Shown piece after piece: positions 12,656-24,818 of a stretch of 64,000 bases of DNA (the stretch's first letter is position 1; each line of letters starts with the position of its first letter). A program made the position numbers and the translations under genes. This DNA is from Coriolopsis trogii. Taxonomy: Eukaryota; Basidiomycota; Agaricomycetes; Polyporales; Polyporaceae. Under the pieces are notes generated by a model, which was not told the origin of the DNA, searched no databases, and saw only the letters and a list, made by a program, of their open reading frames with translations. The DNA lies in contig JAHYIO010000039.1 of the NCBI GenBank assembly GCA_020543525.1, forward strand, positions 186,001-250,000, written 5' to 3'.

Positions 12656-14770
12656 TCAACATTGACCTTCCTTCAGAGATGTCACCGTTCCTGAACCCGA
12701 TTCGACAGTACTCTCCGTGGTGCCAGACATGTCACTCATCTCTATTGTGGTCGATGTTCCCACTATCCCACTATATCCTCCAGGGGCAGCAGGGTTGGGA
12801 CGGACAAACCGGGGATCCGAAAGCGGAGGTAGAGTCGTTCCTAGGCCCCCACCGGAGGTCTTGCGCACCAAGGAGAGGATGTTGATGAGCACGCGGGCGC
12901 CGAACATGCACGGGATGCTGAAAGCGCATGGGCATTCAGGTGATAACATGAGGAGAGCTGAGTGCACGTACGCGTCGAGGAAGCCGTTGAAGAATGGCTT
13001 GATGGGGGATGAGCCATACCGGAAGAGGAAGAGGTTGACTAAGAACGTCACTGTGATCATAATTTCATCAGCACAAGCGGTCCAGGCGATCTCAGACAAG
13101 CAGCTAACCGTTCACGCTGCGTCGTAAGAGTGGTATGCGAGTCAGAACCCGTGCCAGTGCAACGAAGAGTTATGGTCTCACGAGAAGTAGTACATGAGGC
13201 CGTCGCGCACTACGAAGAAGCATCAGTAACATGCATTGGCCCCATCGCAACAGCACGACTTACGGAACAAACTAAACAGTGGTGACGACGAGAGGCCGTC
13301 CTTCCGTCCCTGCATTGCACGGTATACTGTGAGTACACATAGCGTCGATGTCTACCAGATACCACTGTCATTAGTACAGGACAGAGGCGCACTACAAAAG
13401 GTGAGCGTACCGTGATAATTCCCAGTATGATCGGTTCATAGGTCGAGTCTGGGACTATGCAGGAAAGTGAGCACATGTCAGACCGACACTGCAACTGGAC
13501 ATACCGACTGCGAAGCATCCGCTAATAGGGAGACCTCTGCAGGCCACTTTAGTCATCACCGTGCCTGGGCCGCTGGTGTAGGAGATTCTTACCGAGGTAA
13601 CGGGGCCGCTAAAGCATGAACGGGTGAGCACGGACTCTCACACATTCTACGAGATCGAGGACATACGTCTAGTATGAACAAGCGTCGTTCCCAGCAGAAC
13701 GACACTGGGGGGATGTCTTGAACTTCTTCCATACGCAGGAGCAGGAGGAACGAACACATACCTCGCGGCAATGGAGCCTGACCCGATGACATTGTGAGTA
13801 CCTTCCGCTTTGCCGCGTGATCCCTCTCAGTGCTTACCGATGTACATAACAGATAGGAAGATGAGAAGCTTCCGTGACCTTCGATACAATATCCACACCC
13901 TGAAAGATGCTTAGCGCTATGGCCGCGCGCGACGCTTGCGGCACGTACCGGAGAGCAAAGACCAGCTCGACAGACCACCACAGAATGTTCGGGCTCACAA
14001 TCTGGACCTTTGTGGCAGCGTTACAGCTAAGGAGAGCCGATGAGAATGTTGTCAACGATGTGGACGAACGACCTACAACTACAGAGGTCGTGATGATGAG
14101 CACTGATCGCTCGCAACCTCATGCATAACGTGATGACTCACGGTGGGTGATGGATCTTTCAACAGAAACGCTGTTCAGGAAATTCGTCAGACTGTACCCA
14201 CAGAATCATGAAGTAACCTCTGTTCACCCCCGATCCTAAATGCGTGACTCGCGATGCCGAAGTATCGGATCTGGGAAGGTGAGTGATGAGCCTTGCGAGA
14301 CCCCCGTAAGAGCGGCAGGGGAACGTACCCATAGCTGACAAATACCGAGTGAGCGACCCCAAAGACAAAGTGGCAATGAGCAATGAGAAAGGCACTCACA
14401 AACAGCACCTTGCCCAGTTTCGCCTCCGCATTCCAGATCATGTTGATCTAAATATCGAGGTACGCGCGTCAGCCTGAGCGTCTCGTCTCATCGAGTGCAA
14501 CCGACTCATACTTCGTCTCCCAAGGTAAGTTGCCAGTCGTAACTGCGACGGGGTCGTCAGACATGCGGCAGGCTGAGCCACCGCATATGAAGAAGCAGCA
14601 CACACATGAACAACGCGAGCGAGGCAACTGAGTCAAGCGTATCATCGTTAGCGTAAAATTCGTCAATGAGGTATGCGAGTCTGAAGGAGGAGATGGGACG
14701 CACCATCTGAACGTACTGACAGCTCCAAGTGGTACATTTGCTGTAGTAGTGCATCGAGTACGTCCGCCAT
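12656..14770 (-). CDS. DUF6533-like seven-helix membrane protein (exons partly resolved, possibly degraded)
   Basis: Reading leftward from ATG 14770: MADVLDALLQQMYHLEL, then (40-nt intron, gtcagt...ttcag) LAYLIDEFYANDDTLDSVASLALFM; an exon with INMIWNAEAKLGKVLF; a hydrophobic exon with NILWWSVELVFALR; and a last exon 13099-12656 with a helix starting ADEIMITVTFLV and the late motif FGARVLINI followed by a Ser/Thr-rich cytoplasmic tail. The spacing of INMIW..KLGKVLF and the R-(V/M)-L-x-N motif match the DUF6533 family of Agaricomycete receptor-like proteins (family knowledge; role unknown). I could not join every exon in one frame between 13.1 and 14.4 kb, so it may be a decaying copy. Confidence 0.4.
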
Positions 14771-16139
14771 GGTAGATATTCGGTATACCCGAGGAGTCTG
14801 ACGAGTCGAGGGAGTGAACCCCGTTGGACGGTCCTTATAGTATCGACCCTCGATAGTGCGTGGAGGCAAACCTTGTATGAAACACGTTCTCTTCAGTTCT
14901 AATTGGAAAACATACGATCTTCCGCTCGGACATCGAGAAGCGGCGTTGCATGTGAAACGCCGAGCCAAATACCGGAGCGACGAGGATAGCACTCATCCGT
15001 GTCGGAATGCGCTTCCTCCACGATTCTTCTGCGTACAGCGCTATAAGTCCAAAGCGCAGATTCACGCTGCTTTCCTGCACCTATGGGTCCAACATGTACT
15101 GGTGGTTACCCTGGACGACGGATGTCAGTCGTGTACGGCGTGCGGACAATCACTTCCGACATGCCAGAACTGTCAAACGTTCGGTACCTGTTGGAACACG
15201 AGGTGAGGATCTTATAAACATTCCCCCGGTACCGCTGATCGCAACCGGAGAGAACGTTCGGGGTGTACTCTTTCGAATTGCCGTGCCTTGAGCCTGTGAA
15301 TGGATAGACTCGGAGACTCGATTGCATTAGATTCAGGTCAGCACAATAATGAGAGACAAGTCGCACCTCACCGAATGCGTCCCAAACCCTTGATGTAACT
15401 TATTATGTGCTGCCATCATACTGTTTATATACTCTTCAATATCGAAATGATCATAAGAAAATTTGAGCGCACTGAGGTATTTTTATGTGACATTGACATG
15501 ACATGTGGAGAAAGACTTACAAGACTCGGAGTTCCGAGTCGAGCAGTTGTGCGTGTCCTTGTCTGAGCGGAGATGCACCCTGCAAAGAAAGGTGCCTTTT
15601 GTACTGACCTGTTCTGGTCCCGAGATGAAGCACACTGGCAGTGCCGGCCACAGAAGATGTTGCTGAATCGTGCAAGGAGATGCATGACGAAGAAGATCGG
15701 ACTTGAGTTCGTGTCTCCAGCCAGGTCGATCTGGACCCCTGACACCCCGTGGGACCCACCAACCAACTTGGTTCAGTCATGTTGCATTCATGAGTCTCGA
15801 GCTCCATCCATCATCTACCTGGATCCCACCTCGCGTCGCACTACTCTGCCTGCGCCTTGACATCGGTTTAGTAGCCACCGGATGCGCCTTGATTGACGAT
15901 CTCTATGACATCGGAACTAATAGCGCGGCACTGGCAAGTAAGTCCAACGCAATGTCTTCAGGCTTCCTTCAACCATGACTCGAACGAAGACATCGCGGAG
16001 TTTGCTAGTCTCCCGTTCCATCAATTGCGGGAGACTGAGGAAACGGCAGGAAATTGTGGAGACACACCGCACGGATGATGGGCTACATTCGTAACTTTGT
16101 AAGCTTTCCGTTCTCAAACACTACGCGCCCTTGAGTTCT
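14771..16139. other. Intergenic region, no supported gene
   Basis: Contains the upstream region of the DUF6533-like gene and several short overlapping open frames (the longest under 120 codons) on both strands without motifs or splice support. Confidence 0.5.
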
Positions 16140-16146
16140 TGCCGCC

Positions 16147-17054
16147 CACGAAGTCGCTTCGTGATAATGATACATCACGAAGTTAATTCGTGCGGAATTC
16201 GTGCTCTGCTTTATTCGTGAAGACCACGAAGTCCGGTGCGGAGGAGTTCAAGAGGGTTCAAGTCCGTAAATCAGCGCTTGCCAACCTGCCCTAAACTCCT
16301 CGAGCCAGCGCTCGGTGACAAGACTTCCGCAATTTTCGCCTCGCCCTGCCCATCACCCATGTCCTCTGCCATTAGCCGTCTGTTTCCTCTGACTTCTGCT
16401 GGACTCTTGCACTGTTATCTTTCTGCCGGGACTCTGGGGGTCAAATCTGGGACTATCTATTGCAAAACTCACAGGAACCTTCTGACCCGGACTTCTGTGC
16501 TACTCTGGGGACTGGGTTCGCTGGATTCTGGGCTCTAGGCTGCCGTTGCTCTGGCGGGTCTCAAGCTACTGTTCTAGTATTTTCCGTGCTGACGCGGTGG
16601 CTCCAATCAGGATGGGAACCTCGGTGTGCTGTTAGTCTCATGTGAGTAGTACTGGTGTCTTCTGCGATTAGGATGAGGAGGGACAATGTCTACCGTCAAT
16701 GCTGTATCTCTTAGCATTATCATACTAGTATACCGCTGTGCATGTAGGATGTGCATATCCCACCTACTTACAAGCCAAATACATTGTTTGCCTGTCAAAA
16801 TATCAGGAATACTGTGAATGAACCGAGTGAATTAGCCGAGCAATGGCCCTGTGCTGCCGCGTAGTAAACACGAAGTACCTCGTGAATACCATGCTGTTGC
16901 GGCTACGGTTGTATTCGTGATATGGGACAAAATGTTCTTTTATAACACGAAGTCACTCACGAACCCATGGTTTTGGCGCCGGATACACTTATACGTTGTT
17001 AGTACGAATTTGCTGCGTACAAAGTACGCAGTTGTATTCGTGGTAATCTTCGTG
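16147..17054. repeat. Two clusters of CACGAA/TTCGTG palindromic repeats around a ~640 bp core
   Basis: Left cluster 16147-16230 has seven copies of the hexamer in both orientations (16147, 16158, 16176, 16187, 16198, 16214, 16225), including the hairpin cacgaag-tcg-cttcgtg at 16147-16163. Right cluster 16869-17054 has six more (16869, 16914, 16946, 16958, 17037, 17049). Such subterminal repeats in both orientations are typical of transposase-binding ends of DNA transposons, so this may be a non-autonomous element of about 0.9 kb. No transposase lies between the clusters, and clear terminal repeats or target duplications were not found. Confidence 0.5.
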
Positions 17055-17070
17055 ACGGTTACGAAGTCTC

Positions 17071-17475
17071 GGGCGCATAGTGAAACTGCTCCTCCCGTTC
17101 ATGTCACCCGTTCCGTCGAGTTTCTACTTCTCGACCTTCGCTCCGAGATCACTATACGTAGCAATTGCCTCTCGCCCAGCCCAACACGGTAGCGACAACC
17201 CTTCCACAGCGCATTGCAATGCTCATGGTCACCAACGGCGCATGTGTGAACGGTGCAGTGGTGTCCCGAACAATCGGCGACTGAGCGCTGCAGCACCAGG
17301 ACCACACCGGCGGCGAAAGAAGAGGTTGGGACAACCCCTCTCATTCGGCTCATGTGGCTTTACCATCATCGACTACGGCACGGCGTCTTCTACTGCAGGG
17401 GATTCATGTGCAAGTTACTTCTCACCGCTCATATAAGACGTCCTTCGCGTCCTTCGGATCATGCCATCCAGGTAA
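17071..17475. other. Short gap between repeat cluster and Plavaka element
   Basis: No gene or repeat recognised; open frames here are short and conflict with each other. Confidence 0.5.
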
Positions 17476-17506
17476 CATCTGCAAAAATCCCCCGCCCTAA
17501 TTAGCC
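17476..17506 (+). repeat. Left terminal inverted repeat of Plavaka element
   Basis: 31-base terminal repeat starting catctgcaaa; 24 of 31 bases match the right end. Confidence 0.65.
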
Positions 17507-17639
17507 CTCCCTTAGATCTCAATATCCACTTATTGTTCTATGTCACTGGCTCCAAACTAAGTGGCACCTTAGTGGACTCTAATTGAGCTGTGTTGTCCCT
17601 TACTGTCTTGGTGAGCTAGAGACACCCAACTCGAGGTGA

Positions 17640-18360
17640 AGTCCGACTATACCGGACATAGCGCGCTAGTACTGCCGCCGTGGCGCCGTGCGTCACCCTC
17701 AACTACCACCCATTTCACCACAGTCCACGACCTCCGGACCTCCCGTATCGACCTCCATCCCTCGACTCAACCTGTCTTCCGCCCTTGCACAGACTCATGC
17801 GCACCCTCAACGTCGACCAGTTCTCCGAGTTGGCTCTGCATTGCGAAGTTCTCGCATCTCATCCATATGCACCCGATGACCATGTTCTCCTCCCGTTCCT
17901 CCATGGCTTCGAATGAGCAACAGAACGCCTTCTTCGCATTCTTGCAACCAAATGGCGACTTTCCTTGTCTTCTTGGGCTCGTCCAGGTCGGGTCGCGTAT
18001 GCAATGAAGAGGAGGATGGGATCTGCGATGTGGACGACCTCGATCATGATGACAAGTCACGACAACGACAACGATCATGGCTTCTCCTCTACAAGCTCGT
18101 CTAGGCCCACTGATCTCGAAGACAACGTGAATACGCACCTCGATCCAACAGTGGCTGTCGCTCGCCCGAGTCCCTCCCTCTTTGGCATGATGCACCGTTG
18201 GCCAGCTTCCTCGTATCTGACAGTTGCCCAGACCTTCGTTCTTGGCTTCGAGCTTCTGTCGAACCTGATGCGGATGCGTACAGGTGGGAATGGGAGGCCA
18301 GAGCACGTCTTTGTTGATGTCAACGGAGGATCCTGGATGGAATCAGCCTGAGAAACTTCG
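17640..18360. other. Coding-like but unassigned stretch inside the Plavaka element
   Basis: Several overlapping open frames on both strands. On the plus strand ATG 17797 opens MRTLNVDQFSELALHCEVL (39 codons), and another frame shortly after reads MASNEQQNAFF...CLLGLVQ followed by a possible GT donor. These look protein-like but I could not join them into one model, and no family is recognised. It may be a decayed second cargo gene. Confidence 0.25.
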
Positions 18361-18502
18361 GCACCCAAGTGGTGAGTGTCGACTTCTTAGCTGTACGAGT
18401 CGCCTGAGTGGTCGTGTTGGGGTACGAGGGATCTCTGCTTCCCGGTGTGGGTGACTGTATGTGACGTAGTGTCCGCCGCTCGAGTGGATGTTCGGTTTCA
18501 TC

Positions 18503-21500
18503 TCAATATATAGTCATATACGCGAAGCGGTCTGAGAAGGGGTTGACAAAAAAGGTCTGACACTCATCTAACACGTTATCTCGTGTCCATTCACGCGGTA
18601 CGCGCGAACCGAAGGACGGGTATAGATGGCAGCTGCGCCGAATATTGCGGACCTCTACAATGCTCGCAATACGCTCACTGTTCCTTACATCTCGGGATAC
18701 TTTGTACATCCCGTGGTTCGGATCGGGTGTGGTGAAGGGTGTGAACCATTCAACATAGGCCAGATGCTGTGGGGGATTCCCGTTGGGAAAGAGAGGTTTG
18801 GAGGCTCGCTTCGGGATCTTGAAGACAACACGGACCTGACCGACGACGTAGCCTACAGCGGTCTAATATCAGTTTCTTGTATAACTCATGCACATTCAGC
18901 TGGGAGAACAGGGTCGTGATTCGCACCTTGTACACCACGAGAAGCACCCGAGCCGTCGTTCACGAGTACCGTATCAAAACGTGCGGGCCTTCGTCCGTAC
19001 TTGCTGGGACCTGCAGGTCGCGCATGGACAACATCGAGAGTTTGCGCACCATCATCGTGAAGCCCGAGAACGTTGTCCAGCTTGAACTTGATCTTGTGAT
19101 ACACCGGAACGCGGTCAAACGAGAAGAATATTGAGGCAGCGGCATTTTCAATTTGGACATTGGACCATGCGGGTTGACGTTGGCGGACAACAAAGCGGGC
19201 AAGAGCTGCTTCGAAATACGTCGCGCCATATTGATGAATGAGGGTGGAGAAAGAGACAGCCTTCACAGAGGGATAGCGAGTTAGGATGATGTGAGATTGC
19301 ATCGGCACGTCCGGCTCAGGAGGAGGGGAGGGAGCACGACGCGGACGACGAGATGGGCGAGTGCGCAGTTCCTCGGGGACCCGCCACTTGATGAATGCTG
19401 CATGTCGATGAATCTTTTCGCGTCGCTCGAGCCACCGCGTCATCTGTGCGAACTCGTCCTTGCGGTTTGTAGCCCGATAAGCGTCCTTAGCGAGGTCAAT
19501 GTGAAGTCGTTCAGAGTATTGCGTGTCGTAGTTATCTGTGGTGCCGAAGAGTTGGATGGAGAGGGGATAGTGATCCAGTGAGTGTAGCTTCGGCAACTTG
19601 AAGTCAAGTCGGATCCCAAGGTCCGAGAAGATCGACTTGTTCGCGTGGAAACGGATGAGGGCGTCACGTAGCAGCGTGATCGTCGCTGATGTATGAACGG
19701 GATACTGCGCGAGGTACAAAAAGTCAAGCAACGCTCGTGTAGCTCGCACCAGGCGGACAGGAGAGAAACCGTCCCGTAGGGGGAGCCCGATGATGAGACC
19801 CATCAAGATGCGACAGATGTGTGCATGCTCCTTGCCCGTCACCTTCTGAAGCTTGCATATCCCCTTGTGGAAGAAGCGAAGGTTGTGGTTGGGCGGCATA
19901 CGGCGACAGCGAGCATCAATCTCTGTCGAGCCATAGGCCTGCTTAATCCACGAAACGAGATGCTTAACGACGCCTTGGTAGAGCTGATGGAGGATGTCGG
20001 GCGTGATTGATGCGTAGATGTCGACATACGGGAGCTCTTCCCAGAATGGGTGGATGACAGGCTTGATCCCGACCTCCTTGCAGGCAGCGTTGTAAGCCGC
20101 TGGACCGTCGTCGAAGGTATCGAGGGCGTCAAAGACTTTGCTGATGTCGCGGAGCGCTCTGTCTGTGTCCGTAGAGTTCCCGAGCTCGTCCCGGTCAATC
20201 GGACACTTTGGGCAATCACCCTTCTTGCAACAGGCGACCAGGAGCTGTTCGGGATAGTCTCCAACGTAGCAGGCGAGTATTGGAAAGCAGAGGAAGGTGC
20301 GGCCGTCACCTGTGGTCATCGTGATCCCGGTTTCACCTGCGGTCTTGAGCGGAGCAAGGATACGACGGAGACAGGCATGGAAAAGGTTGGCAAGCGTGCG
20401 TCGACGGGCTGCAGCGCTTGGGATATGCTCAAGGCTCGATGTGGGGAGGTATCCAAGCAGGATCTGGCCCTGATGCGAGGGTTTGCGACGAATCTCCTTG
20501 GGGAGGTTGCCGATGGTGAGATATACGGGATAGGCTGTCTTGTTGCCAAAGAGCGTGAGCTGGGTCTTGTCTGACGAGATGATCAACGGGATGATGATGC
20601 CGCCAGGATGCCCCGTGTCAATTCGGCACTAGTCAAAGGGATGAGATACATAGGTCACATATGAGGAGGCGGTCACGTACCTGGATCCTCCACCACCACT
20701 TGCCTGTATGCATGTCAAAGTATACCCGTGTCTGCTTCGTGGCGTCCGTGTAGTGGCGTTCGGGGTAGAGTATCAGATGCGGTGCAAATTCAGGATCCCC
20801 GAAAAGCGCACGGATGCACTCAATGACGTCGCGGAAATAGACTTCAAAAGCTTCACCTGCAACGACTATCTCACTTCGCCTGAACCGGGGCCTGCCCGAC
20901 GGAAGAGATTGGTCGATGATTTTATTGAGCTCCTGAGAATTCCGGAAGGAGAGGCCAAGAGCCTCGACGAGCTATGTAGTTGATATGATGAGCACATTTT
21001 CGATGGCTGCATGGAAGACGAATCACTAGTACTCACGTTCTCAATCGCGAGGAGCTCAGAAACAGCTGTCGAACCCGGTCCTCGCATTTTCGCCCAGCGC
21101 GCGACCTCCCAATCGAGTCGTGAGCGAAAGGGAGCCCAAATATTGCCTGCATCGACGTCCTCAAGGTAGTTCTTGTACCTTTCGTATGCCGAACGTTCAG
21201 GGCATGTATAAGTCGAGTTCGCATGGCGAGTGTGGGAGGAGCGGGGGTAGCGGACAACGAATGTCATCCTGCTCAAAGGATCCTCTGCTGCTGAACGGTT
21301 TGCGAGCGGTGGTGCCCCGTGAGGCTGAGGTACATTGTTGTTCGTGTCGTCTTCTTTAGCTAGCTCTTCTGAGTCGACCGCTAATCCGGGACTTGGAGGT
21401 TCCTCCCACCCATTCAGCCCACCCTCCTCGTCATCTGTGTACTCCTCATCCTCTTCGTCCTCGTCTTCATATTCGACGCTCGGTTCATAGTCTTCGTCGT

Positions 21501-21860
21501 CCTCGTCATCTGGTTGTCGTTGTGACGAGTGAGCGATGAGAACCTGATGCAATAGTCGTATAACGCACCGTAATCATACCCGCTGCCGGACTCTCCGGCA
21601 TCGCCCATGTTCACATCTCCTACAGCTTCTCGATCGGGGTTGGCCCCCAGTTGCTCGGGTGAGTATGACCCAAACAGATCGAGAATAGGTCCGGCCTCGT
21701 CGTGTTGGTTTTTGACCTCGTCTGTGTCCGATGGCGCACTGGTGTTCATGAGCGCCAATTGTACAGCGGTGCATCGCGGGTCTTTGCTTCTGACGAGATG
21801 TCGTGAGAGGCCGGCCAGAGTGAGGCCCTGTGCACCACATCCAGGACAAACAGCTGCCAT
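18503..21860 (-). CDS. Plavaka transposase (1,035 aa, five exons, apparently intact)
   Basis: Five exons join in frame: 21860-21569, 21509-21037, 20971-20681, 20628-18927 and 18852-18503 (3,108 nt with stop). N-terminus (residues 1-30) is a C2H2-like finger, CPGCGAQ...LSRHL..SKDPRC, as in Plavaka proteins; then an acidic Asp/Glu stretch; the core contains SSDKTQLTLFGNKTAYP, YLTIGNLPKEIRRKPS, the cysteine pair CPKCP, DILHQLYQGVVKHLV, and a C-terminal RFDTVLVND...GQVRVVF module. These are hallmark segments of the Plavaka clade of KDZ/CMC-like DDE transposases (family knowledge); it would catalyse excision and insertion of the surrounding element. The last intron acceptor was set at 18853 because it restores the conserved GxxVGQVRVVF reading; the nearer AG would shift frame. 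No stop or frameshift was found. Confidence 0.9.
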
Positions 21861-22146
21861 GTGTACAATGAGGGAACACGTCAAGGGACTGGTGGAGGAC
21901 GTGCGGAGTGCGATAGAGGAAGGGGTGGATGAGTCGGAGTTTTTTTCGCGGAGTGACGACGGTCTTGGATACCTCACTGCAAGCGAGCTGGGCTGAGTCT
22001 GGAAAAATCGGAGGAGCCTCCGCCTGGCTGACGTGTCCCTCCTCTCTCTTCTACTCACCATCCACATCTCTACCTTGCACGCTCCTTCGCCATCCTATAC
22101 TTACTTCTGATTATTATCTTGCAATACTCTTACTAATCCTATAGCC
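21861..22146. promoter_or_regulatory. Divergent promoter region of transposase and DUF6532 gene
   Basis: 286 bp separating the two ATGs (21860 minus, 22147 plus). Pyrimidine-rich tracts near 22030-22080 precede the DUF6532 start. The two element genes may be co-regulated; this is inference from layout. Confidence 0.45.
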
Positions 22147-24818
22147 ATGCCCAAGGGATCGTCGTCGAAGTCAGGCACTAATAAGCCCAAGGCACCCGCC
22201 AAAGAACAACTCACCAAGCACGACTCGCCTCCAAGCCAGCCCGACGATGATGCCGACTCCCTCCAGACTCCAACCGCCTCTCGACGTACGCATCTGTCTT
22301 CTCCGAATATATCAACACCACTCACCCTACCAACTGTCAGCCACCCGAGTAGCCAAGCAGCATCTGCTCGAAAACCCCAGTACGTACCATGTACCACAAT
22401 CCACGCGCACTAACCACTGCTGATAATTTACGTAGCTTGGGAGCGCCGCCGTAACGCCTTCGGCAAGAAGCGCAGGAACTCCTCGGATTCCACGCAAGGC
22501 GATCCCGAAGACCAGGTCTCCGCTAAAAAACGGAAGACGGGTCAGTGTCCTCGTTGACATTACTGTACCGTAATATGTTCTCACCTGCTTTCGACCAACT
22601 TGCAGACTCTGCACAAAGTATGTACACGTTATGGTCACTCACTAGCATATGTTCTTGATATGGCCGCAGAGCGAACTCGGTCCACTGCGTTCAGAGCCCC
22701 GAAGCTGACCGTGGACTCTGCGGACTCGGCGTCCGATGATGGCGGTCAATTCACAGACAAGGGGAAACAAAGTGAGTCTATCATGACAGCAACTGTTGCA
22801 CGTCGCTGTCTCGGATACCTCCGACAATGTTCATCGTCATAACTCACTTATGTCTGATGTTTCCCAGATCTTGGGCGCAAGAAGGCGAATGGGGTGTGTG
22901 AGGAAACTGATGCCGACGAGGACGAAGCGGATATCTTCGATAAGAACGCACACAAGAAAAGGGACTCGGACTCGGACTCAGAGACCGGCAGCGGTGATAA
23001 AGATACCTCGGGGTCAGAGACCGAGGAGAGTGATCATGGAGAGTTTGCCAGCATGTCGCGAACGGCTCACGCTGTCGAGGTAAGCTCGAAATCCTAGTGC
23101 TATTGATTATACTGAATGGTTGTAGATACCTACTTGGACAGATAATGGCGAACAGCGGGAGATGGACAAGGATGATTCACAAAAGGAGAAGAGGAAGAGG
23201 AAGAGAACGCACCTAGGTAAGCTTGATGTGGGCCCGATCTGACCGTCCGCTGATTGCTCTTTGCCCACATCCTTTCCTTCTCGCCCTTATTCCCGGTGCT
23301 GGACTCTTCTTGATCGCAATACTTCCTTGGTGCCACATGTTCCTCGGCAGCCCCTCCGAACTCTCCATCCGACAGTGACGACCCAGAAGAAGCCCAGCCG
23401 AACAAGGACGCAGCAAAGACGAAGCAAGCACCCAAGAAACGGGAGGAGGAGAGAGCCTGGGAGAAGCGAGCTGCAGAGGTACGCGTCCGTTGTCCATAAG
23501 CTTAATACAAGTCGGCAAACAGATTGAGTGCACATAGGAGCCAAGTTGGAAGGAGGAGGAGGATGACAAGCCTGGACATGGCGGAGAACACGAGACGAAG
23601 GACGGTGAGGTGAGTACCAGTTGCTCGATGTAATAGACGAGCGAGCTCGAGTGCGGTATCCCCCAGCAAAGCGCCCGGAAGACTAGCGCTCCGAAGCCCG
23701 ATTCCGACTCCGACTCCACAGGCGACGCAGACAACATTGAGCTCATCTATCCTCCGTCTGGCCGCAAGTGGTCAGAATTGCCCATCACCACCCAGCATCC
23801 CCGAGTCCGGAAGGTCGCCGACCGTGCCAACCAGAAGGTCCATGTCGCTATCCTGAGTGACGAAGCTTTCCCCGACGGTACGACTGCTCAGACACGGTAC
23901 GCTCGCAAAGCCCTTCTCGACAGTGCCAAGGAATTGGGCTACACCGATATCTACACCCGTCTCAAGAACGACACGCAGTATGCCCATGACCTTGGCACAA
24001 TTGTGAGTGCAGTGATACGACTATCTCTTCCTACTCCGCCGGTGACGATGTCTTCTCCACAGCCCGCCCAGAGGATCAGTACATACCGTGGTCCTGTCAA
24101 GAAGTCTGCAGCCAAAGTCGTGGAGAGCCAATATGGCCTCAAGACAGGCTGCGCTCAGAAGGTTCAGTGGCTACTACAATCTTGCCACTATGTATTTCCC
24201 TGCGACGTGGAGGTTAGGAGGTCGACCATCTGTGCTATACACACTACTGACCACTGTCTTTCTGCAGAAACTGAAGCACGACGGCAGCAAGCCTTATCGG
24301 AACGAGGCTCTTGTATCCGTTCTCCGACAGGAATATTTCACTGGTGAGCCGTCCTTCGCCGTGAAACACCCAGAGCTCTTCAAGTCGTCGCTTCCGGACA
24401 AAGCTCATGAGCGTGAGCTTCCACGGGCTATGGTGGCCCTAGCCGCAACCGCTGTATGTATCAATATTGTCTATTCCCGTGTATTGTATTGACTGCACGT
24501 CCTTACGCAGATTGGGTCCTGCTTGCGCGACTGGCAAAGTGGGGTTCCACCTACCAAGTGGTCAGACTTCAGAGGAGACGGCAATATCACTCTTTACAAC
24601 GCCAACATTAGGACCATCGAAAGAATCAAAGCGAACTCGCTGGCAAAGTACCACAAGATGATGCATGACCTATATGTCATTCTTACGTGCGTGTTGTCTG
24701 AATCCCGCTGCACTCTTATGATTTATCTGACCTTATGTGCAGGAACTCCGAGATCCCTGCTCCGATGGTGGATGAGAACGATGAGGACGCTGTTGATTAC
24801 GATGCCATGTCAGAGTGA
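22147..24818 (+). CDS. DUF6532 protein, cargo of the Plavaka element (607 aa, 14 exons)
   Basis: Fourteen exons from 22147-22285 to 24743-24818 keep frame throughout (1,824 nt with stop), including a 12-nt exon (22606-22617). The N-terminal ~300 residues are low-complexity and charged with basic nuclear-localisation-like clusters (AKKRKT, EKRKRKR) and long Asp/Ser/Glu runs. The C-terminal ~300 residues show the DUF6532 fold: KVADRANQKVHVAILSDEAFP, KVVESQYGL, KVQWLL..CHYVFP, RNEALVSVLRQEYF, ELPRAMVALAATAI..CLRDWQSG and KANSLAKYHKMMHDL. DUF6532 is a fungal domain of unknown function expanded in Agaricomycetes. Its place between the element's ends, divergent from the transposase, suggests it is mobile cargo or an accessory transposition protein. 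The stop may alternatively lie after one more short intron just downstream. Confidence 0.82.

Noticed and set aside
17767..18306. 179-codon minus-strand open frame inside the Plavaka element
   Set aside because: Low-quality composition (Cys/His/Arg-rich, VVVVV run) and no motif; the opposite strand looks equally or more protein-like.
18750..18947. Alternative C-terminal frame of the transposase using the nearer acceptor
   Set aside because: It leaves the conserved GQVRVVF reading and stops early; the acceptor six bases further on restores the family sequence and a long tail.
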